From positions 1 through 23,528 of the forward strand of contig CAYQPF010000078.1 in the NCBI GenBank assembly GCA_964419225.1: a stretch of 23,528 nucleotides of DNA, given 5' to 3'. A program made the translations under genes and the position numbers. The notes under the pieces were generated by a model. That model saw only the letters and a list, made by a program, of their open reading frames with translations. It made no database searches and was not told the DNA's origin. This DNA is from CAYQPF01 sp964419225 (GTDB taxonomy: Bacteria > Cloacimonadota > Cloacimonadia > Cloacimonadales > CAYQPF01). Positions 8,901 through 16,931 of this stretch are shown here, piece after piece (position 1 is the stretch's first letter; the number at the start of each line of letters is the position of its first letter).

Positions 8901-10449
8901 AGTCACCCCAGGCAACGTTACTCTCTGATACACCTGTTAACCCGGCATTAATGTTAGTGAAGACACCTGCATTGTTTTGAAAAATCTTGGCAACAGCTCT
9001 GTTTAAATAATCTCTGCCTGAAATCAAAATATCTAAATCCCCGTCATTATCATAATCTCCCCAGGCAATACCACCATCTGTAATAGTCTCCAATCCGGCA
9101 TTGATCTCTGTAAATATTCCTGCATCATTACGATATATTTTACTAACTCTGCTATAATTTGTCTCACCTGAAATCAAAATATCCAAATCGCCGTCATTAT
9201 CATAATCCCCCCAGACTTGGTTACTAAAATATACACCTGTCAGACCTGCATTGATATTTGTGAATACTCCGGCTTCATTGCGATAAATAATGGAAGAACC
9301 ATTATTACCATCTGGAGAACCGGTTTGGAGGATATCAAGATCCCCGTCATTATCATAATCCCCCCAGGCAACATTACCGAAAAATAATAATGCCAATCCG
9401 GCATTGATATCAGTAAAAACACCATTATCATTACGGAAGATTTTTGAAGAATAGCCTGTCATCAGGATATCCAAGTCACCATCGTTATCATAATCGCCCC
9501 AAACTGCACTGCCTTCAGAATTTCCAGGAAGCCCGGCATTGATATTAGTAAAGGTGCGATCGGAACCGGGTGAAGGGTCATTGCGATAGATTCTCGTGAT
9601 ATCTCCTGAGGTTGTTGATCCTGTGAGAAGGATATCCAAGTCACCATCATTATCATAATCTCCCCAGGTTGCATTGCCCAGGGATACATTGCTCAAGCCG
9701 GCACCAATATCTGTAAATCGATATATTGGAGCACCCAAAGTCAAAGTGGATCCATTTGTGTCTCCATGCAGATTATTAGCGGTAAAATCTCTTACATCAT
9801 CTGTACCATCGTTGTTAATACCCAGATTTTCCAGAGAATCAAAACGCCAATAGGCAGTCAAACCGCTTTCTGTACCGTTTAAAACATGAACCATCCCAGC
9901 CTGGATTTCTGACTGTGTGCGGGCATAATTCCAGATCCGTACATCGTCCATTTTACCATTGAATATATAGGACGAATCACCTCTTTTACCTAAACGAAAT
10001 TCGTTAGATGAATGAATAATTGCAGTAGTCAGCGGATTACTGCCGTGGTTTATTGCTCCTGTATTTATCCCATTTATGTATATTTGACCTATCGACTGAC
10101 CTGGATCATATACACAAGCCAAATGAACCCAGGTTCCTGGTGCAAAGGCATTTGCAGGAGTGTCTAAATACACATTGGCAGTCGGAATAAAGCGGATTCC
10201 GTTCGATATTCCCCCGCCGGTATGAATTTCAAGTTCTTCTAAGCTTTTTGCGGTCAGGAAGTTCACATTAGTGGCACTTTCATCCCAATAAAACCACATT
10301 TCGATGGTTACGGCTGATAAATCAAACACATTATTATCAGGAATATTAACATAATCGTCTATCCCGTCGAAATCCAGTGCATTATCACAATACACATCAG
10401 CAGTAACAAAAATTAACAAAAGAATTATAAATACATAAGCCTTTTTCAT
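5902..10449 (-). CDS. Giant secreted LamG / VCBS (FG-GAP) beta-propeller / Fn3-like protein
   Basis: 1515 residues. A signal peptide (1-21, MKKAYVFIILLLIFVTADVYC) is followed by a LamG/concanavalin-like domain (about 22-240, opening ALDFDGIDDYVNIP and including FNGKMDDVRIWNYAR). Then come seven VCBS blades (about 248-605), an Fn3-like domain (610-715), seven more blades (718-1090), a second homologous Fn3-like domain (1095-1205), and three further Fn3-like units to the C-terminus. Nearly every blade carries WGDYDNDGDLDIL, a DxDxDGxxD calcium loop. Such proteins bind sugars or proteins at the cell surface. The end (SLIRSVNRNKSRE) shows no clear type IX sorting domain, LPXTG or membrane anchor. 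AAGGAG precedes the ATG, and a TTGACA box lies at 10538-10543. It stands alone as a transcription unit. Architecture is clear; the ligand is unknown. Confidence 0.93.
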   Translation of the reverse strand: MKKAYVFIILLLIFVTADVYCDNALDFDGIDDYVNIPDNNVFDLSAVTIEMWFYWDESATNVNFLTAKSLEELEIHTGGGISNGIRFIPTANVYLDTPANAFAPGTWVHLACVYDPGQSIGQIYINGINTGAINHGSNPLTTAIIHSSNEFRLGKRGDSSYIFNGKMDDVRIWNYARTQSEIQAGMVHVLNGTESGLTAYWRFDSLENLGINNDGTDDVRDFTANNLHGDTNGSTLTLGAPIYRFTDIGAGLSNVSLGNATWGDYDNDGDLDILLTGSTTSGDITRIYRNDPSPGSDRTFTNINAGLPGNSEGSAVWGDYDNDGDLDILMTGYSSKIFRNDNGVFTDINAGLALLFFGNVAWGDYDNDGDLDILQTGSPDGNNGSSIIYRNEAGVFTNINAGLTGVYFSNQVWGDYDNDGDLDILISGETNYSRVSKIYRNDAGIFTEINAGLETITDGGIAWGDYDNDGDLDILISGRDYLNRAVAKIFQNNAGVFTNINAGLTGVSESNVAWGDFDNDGDLDVLLSGNTLDHTRITKIYRNDLSSGSERVFSDINADIPGISNCVVNWGDYDNDGDLDILSFGVISASSLITRILRNDITVANTAPTAPTNLQAVVSGTKITFSWNAATDEQTPSAGLTYNLRIGTTPGADDVFSSMSLSDGWRKIPKAGSLNSNTEWSLNLPGGNYYWSVQAIDNSFAGSAFAPEQNIHCQVYDDITSALVGVSWGSVAWGDYDNDGDLDVLITGETNSVNISRIYRNDAGVFVDINAGLPGVKYSSVEWCDYDNDGDLDILLAGTTNAYNNISCIYRNDPATGSGRTFTDINAGLQGVSSGCITWGDYDNDGDQDILIAGNDSYYCITRIYRNDPSTGSNRVFTDINAGLTGVEIGHAAWGDYDNDGDLDVLMCGLDYSGNAITKIYRNDQSTGFNRVFTDINAGLTGVYEGNVDWGDYDNDGDLDILISGETDYSGNNITYVYRNDNSVFVNINAGLPGIYYGSTAWADLDNDGSLEIIITGLTQFPTSITKIYHRNNDSFTEINTILPAVWSSNLALGDYDKDGVLDILLTGTTDNSGVNRISKIFHNNVSTANTKPTVPTGLVTVCTDSTVTFSWNSSTDNQTPTSALTYNLRVGTAQGLNNLLPSMAQTDGWRKIAKSGNQYHNNTWTMNLSTTAPSAYQICSYYWSVQAVDNGFVGSAFATEKSFGAVRYPTLLNEAELKPSGNLLWQTNNLSLISSYQIQIDNNPDFLSPEVDDNVLMPNSRSVNLYAGVILNELPDYAGLIDNTVYYWRMRPVYNNGWESIFTDGSAHFFFNKINTAPEAPENGFSPENGNMISGLTPIISWNNASDPDLSDNSDHLKYCVELDTSNTFQNPVYTLLTEFGQTFVHVMNPLISGYRYYYRVKTIDDESAESDWSAVQQFITLIPPQNITIARAATGVMISWDAVPINIRSIAYTVYSSTDLNAVFPDGWVVEAANLTTTSWNDPNTSASCKFYRVTVGDGTSLIRSVNRNKSRE
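7180..8298 (-). repeat. Seven tandem VCBS/FG-GAP blade repeats, propeller 2
   Basis: Seven units of about 53 residues with the blade tryptophan from residue 733 onward. The last two are the most diverged: blade 13 has WADLDNDGSLE, and blade 14 has LGDYDKDGVLD with the Trp replaced by Leu at about 1053. The block is followed by an Fn3-like domain closely resembling the one after propeller 1. Confidence 0.92.
8635..9708 (-). repeat. Seven tandem VCBS/FG-GAP blade repeats, propeller 1
   Basis: Seven units of about 50 residues (roughly 150 bases). The blade tryptophan is at residue 262 in the first and 570 in the seventh. Each unit has NAGL, WGDYDNDGDLDIL and IYRND-type landmarks, and the DNA encoding the calcium loop is itself nearly repeated. 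Blade 6 has DFDNDGDLD and blade 7 the variant NADIPG. Confidence 0.92.
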
Positions 10450-10514
10450 TTTGACAACTCCTTAATTTTTGTTTGGGTCTTTCTTCGCACCCAATTATTC
10501 ATACAGAACAATGA

Positions 10515-10543
10515 AATTTTGCGTTGTGAGACCTTACTGTCAA
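10515..10543 (-). promoter_or_regulatory. Possible promoter of the giant secreted protein gene
   Basis: TTGACA on the minus strand at 10538-10543, preceded by an AT-rich tract that could be an UP element. The matching -10 box is poor: CAAAAT with a 16-base spacer is the best choice. The leader to the ATG would be about 60 bases. Confidence 0.3.
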
Positions 10544-10679
10544 GTTATTTATGATTTTTTTTGCCCTTACTCATAATTGAAAAGCAGAAAAGTGTTAAAA
10601 AAAGATCCGAATTAGCATATTACATGAGAACCTTCATCATTTCTCTTGACTGAATTTAAATACATTTTAGCTTTAACTT

Positions 10680-12317
10680 ATGGTAAAAAAGATACTTATC
10701 ATCAATCTAACCCGCATGGGAGATTTGATTCAGACAACAGCCCTCATTTCCGGGCTGAAGAAGAAATATTCACTTAGTCAGATAGATTATCTGGCCATGT
10801 CGTCTTTTGCTTCGATTTTAAAGAATATTCCCGGTTTGGATGAGATCATTACGCTCGATGATCATCTCTTAGTAGATCAGCTTAGAGATGATATTTGGAC
10901 AGGTTATCTGGAAATCAAACAAAAAGTCGACTTCCTCAATCGCAGAGAATATGACCTGCTGATCACTCCCGTTGTTTCTATACAGGCCTCAATGCTGTCC
11001 TATCTGATCAAAGCCAAAGAAAAACTGGGAATGATCACAAATTCCAACCGTGAACAAAAAATGACCTCGGACTGGACCAGTTATCATTTGGCCAACGAAC
11101 ACCACTTGGGAGAACGTTGCCTCAATCTTGTTGATATCTTCAGCAACATCGGTGGAGTCAGTACGACTTTTGCCGATTTCCAGTTGCAGGCATCAACAGA
11201 AGCTCTCCAGAGGGCCAACTCCTTCTGGCAGGACAAAAACCTGCACAGAACTTTCACCATCGGTTTTCATGTAGGAGCCAGTCAGTCCAACAAAGCCTGG
11301 GAGCCTGAAAAGTTTAAACAGGTTATTCATCGTTTATTGGATGATCCCGGCATTACTGTTATCATCTTCGGCGGTTATCAGGAACTGCCCTTAAATAATG
11401 TCTTTAGTGACCTAAAATCTAATAGATTGTTAAATCTGATCAATAATTTTAAAGTTGATGAACTCATAGCTTATATCGGGAAATTGAATATGTTTGTGAC
11501 CAATGATACAGGCCCGATGCATATCGCTGCAGCTTGTAAAGTCCCGATCATAAATATCTCTTTAGGCCCTGTCAGCCTTTGGGAAACTGGGCCATACAGT
11601 CAGAAAGCACTTGTCCTGCAGGCAAACATAGATTGCCATCCCTGCAAATTCTCCTATCAATGCCCACATTGGAATTGTCATTCTATGCTGACCCCATCTT
11701 ATGTTTTGGCATTTATTCTGGCCTACAAGTGCCAATTGCAGAACATACAGGAATGGAGTTACCCGGCAGAAGACAGAGTCATCTGCTGGCAAAGTACTCA
11801 GGATATCTTTGGCTATCAGCATTTTGTGCCTTTACGTAAACGGCAGATCACTGCTCAGGAATATTTCTTTGAGATTAAAAGATTGGTCTGGATCCTCAGT
11901 TTAACTGGAAAGAGCAGCAATGCAGAAGCTCATAATCAGACATATCTGGATTATCTGAGTAAATACTATTTTCTAGTAAAGCATGATTATCCCGAGCATA
12001 TTCTACTCCTGGAAAAGCTGATCAAGACGAATCAACAGTATCTCCAGGAGTTTGAAAGTATCTTCTCAATGAGGCATGAAAGCAAAAAAAGTGTTGACAG
12101 AATCCAATTTATTTGGGCCTCTGTAAAGAAAATAAAGAGTGATATGTTTGATAGTGCTAAGCAAATAACGGGTTACTATGACCTGTTTGCATTTGCTCAA
12201 TTCAAAGAATCCAAACTTTCGGACGGAGATTTCTTCAGCCTTTTAGAAGAAACCTCTCATATTTATGCACTGTTAGACCGACAATTAAGAATAATATTGT
12301 TAAATCTGAGGAGATAA
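10680..12317 (+). CDS. GT9 family heptosyltransferase with C-terminal extension
   Basis: 545 residues. Residues 1-340 are a GT9 (ADP-heptose:LPS heptosyltransferase) module: MVKKILIINLTRMGDLIQTT at the start, GFHVGASQSNKAWEPEKF near 197-214, TVIIFGG, and the donor-site motif TNDTGPMHIAAAC with D276 and H281. A cysteine cluster C319-x2-C322-x5-C328-x4-C333 follows, as in several GT9 relatives. Members transfer heptose or related sugars to lipid A-core or surface glycans at the inner face of the cytoplasmic membrane. About 200 residues after the GT9 part are predominantly helical, with no domain I recognise, so the protein is longer than the usual 330-380. No Shine-Dalgarno is visible before the ATG; its first residues match the family opening well. 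First gene of the plus-strand cluster. Confidence 0.9.
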   Translation: MVKKILIINLTRMGDLIQTTALISGLKKKYSLSQIDYLAMSSFASILKNIPGLDEIITLDDHLLVDQLRDDIWTGYLEIKQKVDFLNRREYDLLITPVVSIQASMLSYLIKAKEKLGMITNSNREQKMTSDWTSYHLANEHHLGERCLNLVDIFSNIGGVSTTFADFQLQASTEALQRANSFWQDKNLHRTFTIGFHVGASQSNKAWEPEKFKQVIHRLLDDPGITVIIFGGYQELPLNNVFSDLKSNRLLNLINNFKVDELIAYIGKLNMFVTNDTGPMHIAAACKVPIINISLGPVSLWETGPYSQKALVLQANIDCHPCKFSYQCPHWNCHSMLTPSYVLAFILAYKCQLQNIQEWSYPAEDRVICWQSTQDIFGYQHFVPLRKRQITAQEYFFEIKRLVWILSLTGKSSNAEAHNQTYLDYLSKYYFLVKHDYPEHILLLEKLIKTNQQYLQEFESIFSMRHESKKSVDRIQFIWASVKKIKSDMFDSAKQITGYYDLFAFAQFKESKLSDGDFFSLLEETSHIYALLDRQLRIILLNLRR

Positions 12318-12318
12318 T

Positions 12319-12918
12319 ATGCAGGTAATATTTAATGGAAATGAGCAAAATATCAAGATATCATCAATAAGTACTTTATTGGATATTCTGTTCCAGATCG
12401 AAAAGGATCTTCCCCAGGATTTTATCGTAACTGAGCTTAAACTCAATGGGAAAACCTTGGACAGTAATTGGTATCACAATGCGAAAAGTATCTATCTTCT
12501 CGATGAAGACAAGATTGAAATCAAAGTTGAACACTCCAGTATCATTGCCAAAGAAACTTTATTAAACTCCAAAAACCATTATAATGCAATTCTGGCAGAT
12601 TTGTCCCGCATCGCTGATATGTTCAGAATGGAAGATGAAACCAAAGCTAATACCCATTTTGTTCAGGCAATCGAAAATCTGCAGTGGTTTTTTAAAATCG
12701 TTGAAGATACCACAGAACTCTTAGGTAAACCGGTTCACTCCATTGTTTTTAACAATAAGAGTCTCGCTGAGCATATTAAGAGCCTGGAAGCCAAACTGGA
12801 AGAAGTTATTACTATTCAACAGAATAAAGACTGGATCCTTTTGGCCGATTTGATTGAATATGAAGTGATTCCCATTTTAAAGGATTTCAGCGTAATATAC
12901 ACTTTGGTAGAAGTATAG
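12319..12918 (+). CDS. Conserved-looking protein of unknown function
   Basis: 199 residues, not recognised. Residues 1-72 alternate short strands (MQVIFNG, IKISSISTLLDIL, VTELKLNGKTL, SIYLLDEDKIEIKVE) in a way that suggests a small beta-grasp or ubiquitin-like fold. Residues 78-199 are helical and acidic, with possible coiled-coil segments (SLAEHIKSLEAKLEEV). No signal peptide or membrane helix, so probably cytoplasmic. GAGGAG in the end of the heptosyltransferase gene gives a strong ribosome-binding site, one base separates the two genes, and the next gene begins immediately after this stop. The product may therefore be needed together with the glycosyltransferase. The fold suggestion is inference from hydrophobic pattern only. 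Confidence 0.75.
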   Translation: MQVIFNGNEQNIKISSISTLLDILFQIEKDLPQDFIVTELKLNGKTLDSNWYHNAKSIYLLDEDKIEIKVEHSSIIAKETLLNSKNHYNAILADLSRIADMFRMEDETKANTHFVQAIENLQWFFKIVEDTTELLGKPVHSIVFNNKSLAEHIKSLEAKLEEVITIQQNKDWILLADLIEYEVIPILKDFSVIYTLVEV

Positions 12919-13950
12919 ATGATACTCAAAAAAAGCTTTGCCAGTGATAATAATTCCGGTGTACATCCCCGTATTATGTCTGCTATCAATGAGGCTAATC
13001 AGGGTCACTATGTCTCCTACGGTGATGATTACTTTACCAAACAGGCTCTGGAAATCTTCAAAGAGGAATTTGGGGAAGATACCGAAGCATATCTGGTCAT
13101 GACCGGAACTGCAGCCAATATTTTGTCTATCAAGAATTTTCTGCCTACCTGGGGCTCAGTTATCTGTTCCGAAAATTCTCATATCCATGTCGATGAATGT
13201 GGAGCTCTGGAAATGCAGACCGGGGGAAAAGTGATCTATCTGCCGGCAAATAACGGCAAGATAACTCCTGCTCAAATTGAACCGCTTTTTCATACCAGAG
13301 GTGATGAACATCACTCTCAGCCTATGCTGGTTTCCATAAGCCAGACCACCGAATTGGGTACAGTCTATAGCTTGGATGAAATCAAACAAATGTCAGATTT
13401 TTGCCACGAAAAAGGACTTCTGCTCCATATTGACGGAGCCAGAATTGCCAATGCAGCCGTCAGCCTTAATACCAGTTTTCGGGCTATGACCTTTGATCTG
13501 GGAGTGGATTGTGTTTCTTTCGGCGGAACAAAGAATGGTCTCTTCTGTGCAGAAGCTGTCCTCTTTAAAGACAAAACAAAATCACAAAATTTTAAATATA
13601 TCCGTAAACAGGGAATGCAGTTAGTCTCAAAAATGCGTTTTATCGCCTGCCAGTATTTACCTTACTTCAAAGAGAATATTTGGCAGTCCAATGCCCTGCA
13701 GGCTAATACTATGGCAACTTATTTGGCTGAAGAATTAAACAAAATAGACAAAGTGAAAATAACCCGACCTGTTCAGGCAAATGCAGTTTTCCTACTTATG
13801 CCGGCTGAGATCATCCCAACCCTGCAGGAAGACTATTTCTTCTATATTTGGGATTATGATATTTCCGAAGTTCGCCTGATGACTTCCTTTGATACCACAA
13901 AAGAAGATATTGATAAATTTATCTCCTGCCTGAAAGCAAAACTATTCTAA
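12919..13950 (+). CDS. ltaE: Low-specificity L-threonine aldolase / beta-eliminating lyase family
   Basis: 343 residues, the normal length for this PLP fold-type I enzyme. Landmarks are SDNNSGVHP at 9-17 (family pattern SDN.sG.hP), YGDDYFTKQALEIF, TGTAANILSI for phosphate binding, HIHVDECGALE, the pyridine-nitrogen Asp in HIDGAR (D172, R175), and the Schiff-base lysine in FGGTKNG (K205). It cleaves L-threonine or L-allo-threonine to glycine and acetaldehyde in the cytoplasm. The ATG abuts the preceding TAG, and only a weak purine stretch precedes it, so translation is probably coupled. The neighbours do not form an obvious threonine pathway. Some relatives act on other beta-hydroxy amino acids, so the exact substrate is less certain than the family. 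Confidence 0.9.
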   Translation: MILKKSFASDNNSGVHPRIMSAINEANQGHYVSYGDDYFTKQALEIFKEEFGEDTEAYLVMTGTAANILSIKNFLPTWGSVICSENSHIHVDECGALEMQTGGKVIYLPANNGKITPAQIEPLFHTRGDEHHSQPMLVSISQTTELGTVYSLDEIKQMSDFCHEKGLLLHIDGARIANAAVSLNTSFRAMTFDLGVDCVSFGGTKNGLFCAEAVLFKDKTKSQNFKYIRKQGMQLVSKMRFIACQYLPYFKENIWQSNALQANTMATYLAEELNKIDKVKITRPVQANAVFLLMPAEIIPTLQEDYFFYIWDYDISEVRLMTSFDTTKEDIDKFISCLKAKLF

Positions 13951-13952
13951 GA

Positions 13953-15599
13953 ATGCCTGCTATGTTTACAAAACCTGCCTTTATTGATAAAGATACTTTC
14001 TTCGCTTTACATTTGGATAAACTTGTATCATTGATTCAACCAGTTACCTCTCTTGGCAGGAAAATTAAATCCCACTTACTGGATTTTTCAGCTTGTGATG
14101 AAAATTCACTCAAAGAAGAATTCAGAAGAATACAGACACTCATGCAGGTCATGGTTAAGCATCCTGGTTTTACCGGGAATTTACAGGCAATATTAGCCCA
14201 TTTTGATGATATTTCTCTGACCTTGGAAAAACTATCCAAACAAAATACTCTGGAAATCTTCGAAATCTTCGAAATCAAATCCTTTGTCTTTTTTTATCAA
14301 ACTATGCGAAAACTGCTCCTTGAACACAAACTGGATAAAATTGCCGAACTGGCAGATTTTACCAACTTATTCCGCTATCTTGATGCAGACGGACAAAATA
14401 CTCCTCATTTCCAAATCAGTGCCACTTATTCCTCAGATTTGCAGGAAATACAGGACAAAATTACAAAGCTTAAATCTCAATATCTTACTCTCGAAAAAGA
14501 ACTATATTTGCAAATATGCATAACCTTACAAATTGAGAAAATTGAACCTCTGATAGTTGTCTCCCGGATGAATACAGAGCAGATTCAAAAAATTGAAAAC
14601 TCAGGCTTCTTTTACCTGGAAGCAGAAAACTTTGCCAATTTACACTATCGCATCCATCAAACAAAGGATCAATTAGAGCTTGCAAAGAGAATCAGAGATC
14701 TCGAGACTGAATTAGAGATCATAGATAAAAAGGTTCGTACTCAAATCACTGCCAGGATCAAAGAATACTCAGATGATCTGAATAAAGCTCTGTCATTGAC
14801 AGCCTGGCTGGATTTTCTCTGTGCTAAGTCCGTCTTTGCTTTGAAATACGACTGTCATTGCCCCAAATTTAATCACGACTCCCATTATGATCTTCCTCAG
14901 GCTGACAATATTTATGTCCATTCTGAGCTCTCTAAACAGGATATTGAATTCCAAAAAATAGACCTTTTCCTTGAGACTAAGGTCTCTGTTCTGTCAGGTG
15001 CAAATATGGGAGGCAAAACAACCATCCTCAAATCTTTAGGAATTATTGTCTGGATGGCTGGTGTCGGTATTCCAGTACCCTGCCCCAAAGCAAATATTCA
15101 ATTGCCTGATTTTATCTTCTACTCAGGACCTTCCAAAGAATCCAACAGAAGTGATCTCAGCAGCTTTGCCTCAGAGATGGTTATCTTGAATGATTTTGCC
15201 TTGAAAGATGGCAAAGGATTATTTCTGGTTGACGAATTTGCCAGAGGGACAAATCCTGAAGAAGGACAGGCGTTCTTCACTGCTTTGCTGGACTATTTCG
15301 TGGATAAAAAGAAATATTTGCTCACAGCGACCCATTTTCTGGTCAAATTACAAGCTACGCAAATCAGTCACTTTCGTATTAAAGGCTTGAAAATTGATAA
15401 AAAATTAGTTAAAGATAAAACAAAATATGATTTGAAAGATAGATTAAAACAATTACACAAATATATGGATTATTCTTTGGAAAAACTTGATCAAAAAGCT
15501 GAAACTCCTCAAAATGCTGTTCAAATATCTGAATTACTCGGAGTTGAAGAAAAGTTTCTGAAAAGAGTACGTTCCTATCTGCAAAAGGGGGATTCTTGA
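13953..15599 (+). CDS. MutS-family ATPase without mismatch-recognition domains
   Basis: 548 residues. The C-terminal ATPase has every MutS nucleotide-site element: Walker A GANMGGKTT (349-357), the SDLSSFASEM signature, Walker B LFLVDEFARGT (D427, E428), and the switch His in TATHF. The first 330 residues are helical, lever/clamp-like, with long coiled-coil stretches. MutS domain I (mismatch-reading Phe-x-Glu) and the MutS2 Smr nuclease domain are absent. Small MutS relatives include poorly understood DNA-binding ATPases and KamC, the ATPase proposed to reactivate lysine 5,6-aminomutase. With an amino-acid enzyme gene two bases upstream, a KamC-like role is possible, but no aminomutase gene is in the window. 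The gene's stop overlaps the TTG start of rseP. Confidence 0.85.
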   Translation: MPAMFTKPAFIDKDTFFALHLDKLVSLIQPVTSLGRKIKSHLLDFSACDENSLKEEFRRIQTLMQVMVKHPGFTGNLQAILAHFDDISLTLEKLSKQNTLEIFEIFEIKSFVFFYQTMRKLLLEHKLDKIAELADFTNLFRYLDADGQNTPHFQISATYSSDLQEIQDKITKLKSQYLTLEKELYLQICITLQIEKIEPLIVVSRMNTEQIQKIENSGFFYLEAENFANLHYRIHQTKDQLELAKRIRDLETELEIIDKKVRTQITARIKEYSDDLNKALSLTAWLDFLCAKSVFALKYDCHCPKFNHDSHYDLPQADNIYVHSELSKQDIEFQKIDLFLETKVSVLSGANMGGKTTILKSLGIIVWMAGVGIPVPCPKANIQLPDFIFYSGPSKESNRSDLSSFASEMVILNDFALKDGKGLFLVDEFARGTNPEEGQAFFTALLDYFVDKKKYLLTATHFLVKLQATQISHFRIKGLKIDKKLVKDKTKYDLKDRLKQLHKYMDYSLEKLDQKAETPQNAVQISELLGVEEKFLKRVRSYLQKGDS

Positions 15600-16918
15600 T
15601 AGATATTTTAATTACCTTACTCTTATTGGGTATCTTGGTTCTGGTGCATGAAACCGGACATTTTCTCGTTGCACGCCGCTTCGGAGTTACAATTGAAAAG
15701 TTCTCCATCGGCTTTGGTACCCGCTTATGGGGCTTTACCAAAAACGGTACTGAATATGTTATTTCGCTTATTCCCCTTGGCGGATATGTGAAAATGAAAG
15801 GTGAAAATCCTGACGAAAACAGAAAAGGTGAAGAGGACGAGTTCGGTTCTAAAACCTGGTGGCAAAGAGCATTAATCGCATTTGCCGGTCCTTTCGCCAA
15901 TTTGTTATTTGCTTTCCTTCTTTTCATGGTTTCCTTCCTCTATGGAAGAGATTATACTGATCAGCTTCCTATCATCAGCAAAGTAAACAAAGCCTATGAA
16001 AGCTACTTCAACAAAGGTGACCGGGTCATCTCTGTTAACAACAAAAATGTCCGCGGTTGGAGTGATATTGCCCAATTCACAACCAATGGTTCGAACTCTT
16101 ATACCATCAACAGAAACAACGAAGAAATTTCTGTCGAAGTACCTCAGATAACCCAGACCAGTTGGTTCACTGATCTCTATCCTCAAGTCCCTGCTATAAT
16201 CGGGGAAGTAACTCCCGGTATGCCTGCATACAGAGCCGGCATGATGGATAACGATAAAGTCATCAGCATCGATGGTAAACCTGTGGGCGATTGGTATGAA
16301 ATGCGGGATTTAATAGCTAATAATAAAAATAAATCAATCATGATCGTCATTGAAAGAAATGGCAGACAGGTTCAAAAAAGAATAGATCTGGAAACCAATG
16401 TTTTGGATAATAATAATTCAAAAATCATCGGAATCCAGCAATATATGCCGATTAAAATGACTGAGAGATATAATATCCTGGAATCAGCCAAGCTTTCTGG
16501 TATCTCCACAATAACCTTTGTTGTGGCAAACTATGTTGGTTTGTATAAATTAATTCAGAAACCTTCAACTCTCAAAGATAATATCGGTGGACCTGTAATG
16601 ATGTATTCCATGTCCAAGCAAACTACTAAGAAAGGATTTACAACTTTTCTCTCTTTCATGGCAGCTATCAGTATTATCTTGATGATCATGAATTTATTGC
16701 CAATTCCTATTCTGGATGGTGGGCATATTTTCTTCTGTTTTTTGGAAGGAATCTTAAGAAAACCCCTGTCAATTAAAGTACAGATGGTTTTACAGCAGAT
16801 AGGTTTTTCTTTCTTACTCTTCCTGATGATCTTTGCCTTTTACTCTGATTTTTCCAGAGTCGCTAAAAGACAGATCAGCATCCATCAGGCAGGGCAGGAT
16901 TCTGTAAGAGCAAAGTAG
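15596..16918 (+). CDS. rseP: RseP-type site-2 zinc metalloprotease
   Basis: 440 residues. The first membrane helix contains the zinc motif HETGH at 18-22. FSIGFGTRLW and IPLGGYVKMKGE follow as in all RseP/RIP proteins, then two PDZ-like domains (about 125-185 and 200-280) and the C-terminal membrane motif NLLPIPILDGGH with the third zinc ligand. These inner-membrane proteases cut transmembrane anti-sigma factors or leftover signal peptides. The start is TTG, four bases before the end of the upstream gene (TTGA overlap). AAGGGGG seven bases upstream supports it, as does the position of the HExxH motif, which fits known homologues. It lies in an apparent operon with the MutS-like ATPase, and no anti-sigma gene is adjacent. 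Confidence 0.95.
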   Translation: MIDILITLLLLGILVLVHETGHFLVARRFGVTIEKFSIGFGTRLWGFTKNGTEYVISLIPLGGYVKMKGENPDENRKGEEDEFGSKTWWQRALIAFAGPFANLLFAFLLFMVSFLYGRDYTDQLPIISKVNKAYESYFNKGDRVISVNNKNVRGWSDIAQFTTNGSNSYTINRNNEEISVEVPQITQTSWFTDLYPQVPAIIGEVTPGMPAYRAGMMDNDKVISIDGKPVGDWYEMRDLIANNKNKSIMIVIERNGRQVQKRIDLETNVLDNNNSKIIGIQQYMPIKMTERYNILESAKLSGISTITFVVANYVGLYKLIQKPSTLKDNIGGPVMMYSMSKQTTKKGFTTFLSFMAAISIILMIMNLLPIPILDGGHIFFCFLEGILRKPLSIKVQMVLQQIGFSFLLFLMIFAFYSDFSRVAKRQISIHQAGQDSVRAK

Positions 16919-16931
16919 ATGTTTTGGAACG

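Noticed and set aside
7180..9708. Regularly spaced near-identical DNA repeats resembling a CRISPR array or satellite
   Set aside because: The period is about 150 bases and the repeats encode VCBS blades in one continuous 1515-residue frame.
10640..10680. Promoter TTGACT before the heptosyltransferase gene
   Set aside because: No acceptable -10 box at the proper distance, and the leader would be nearly absent.
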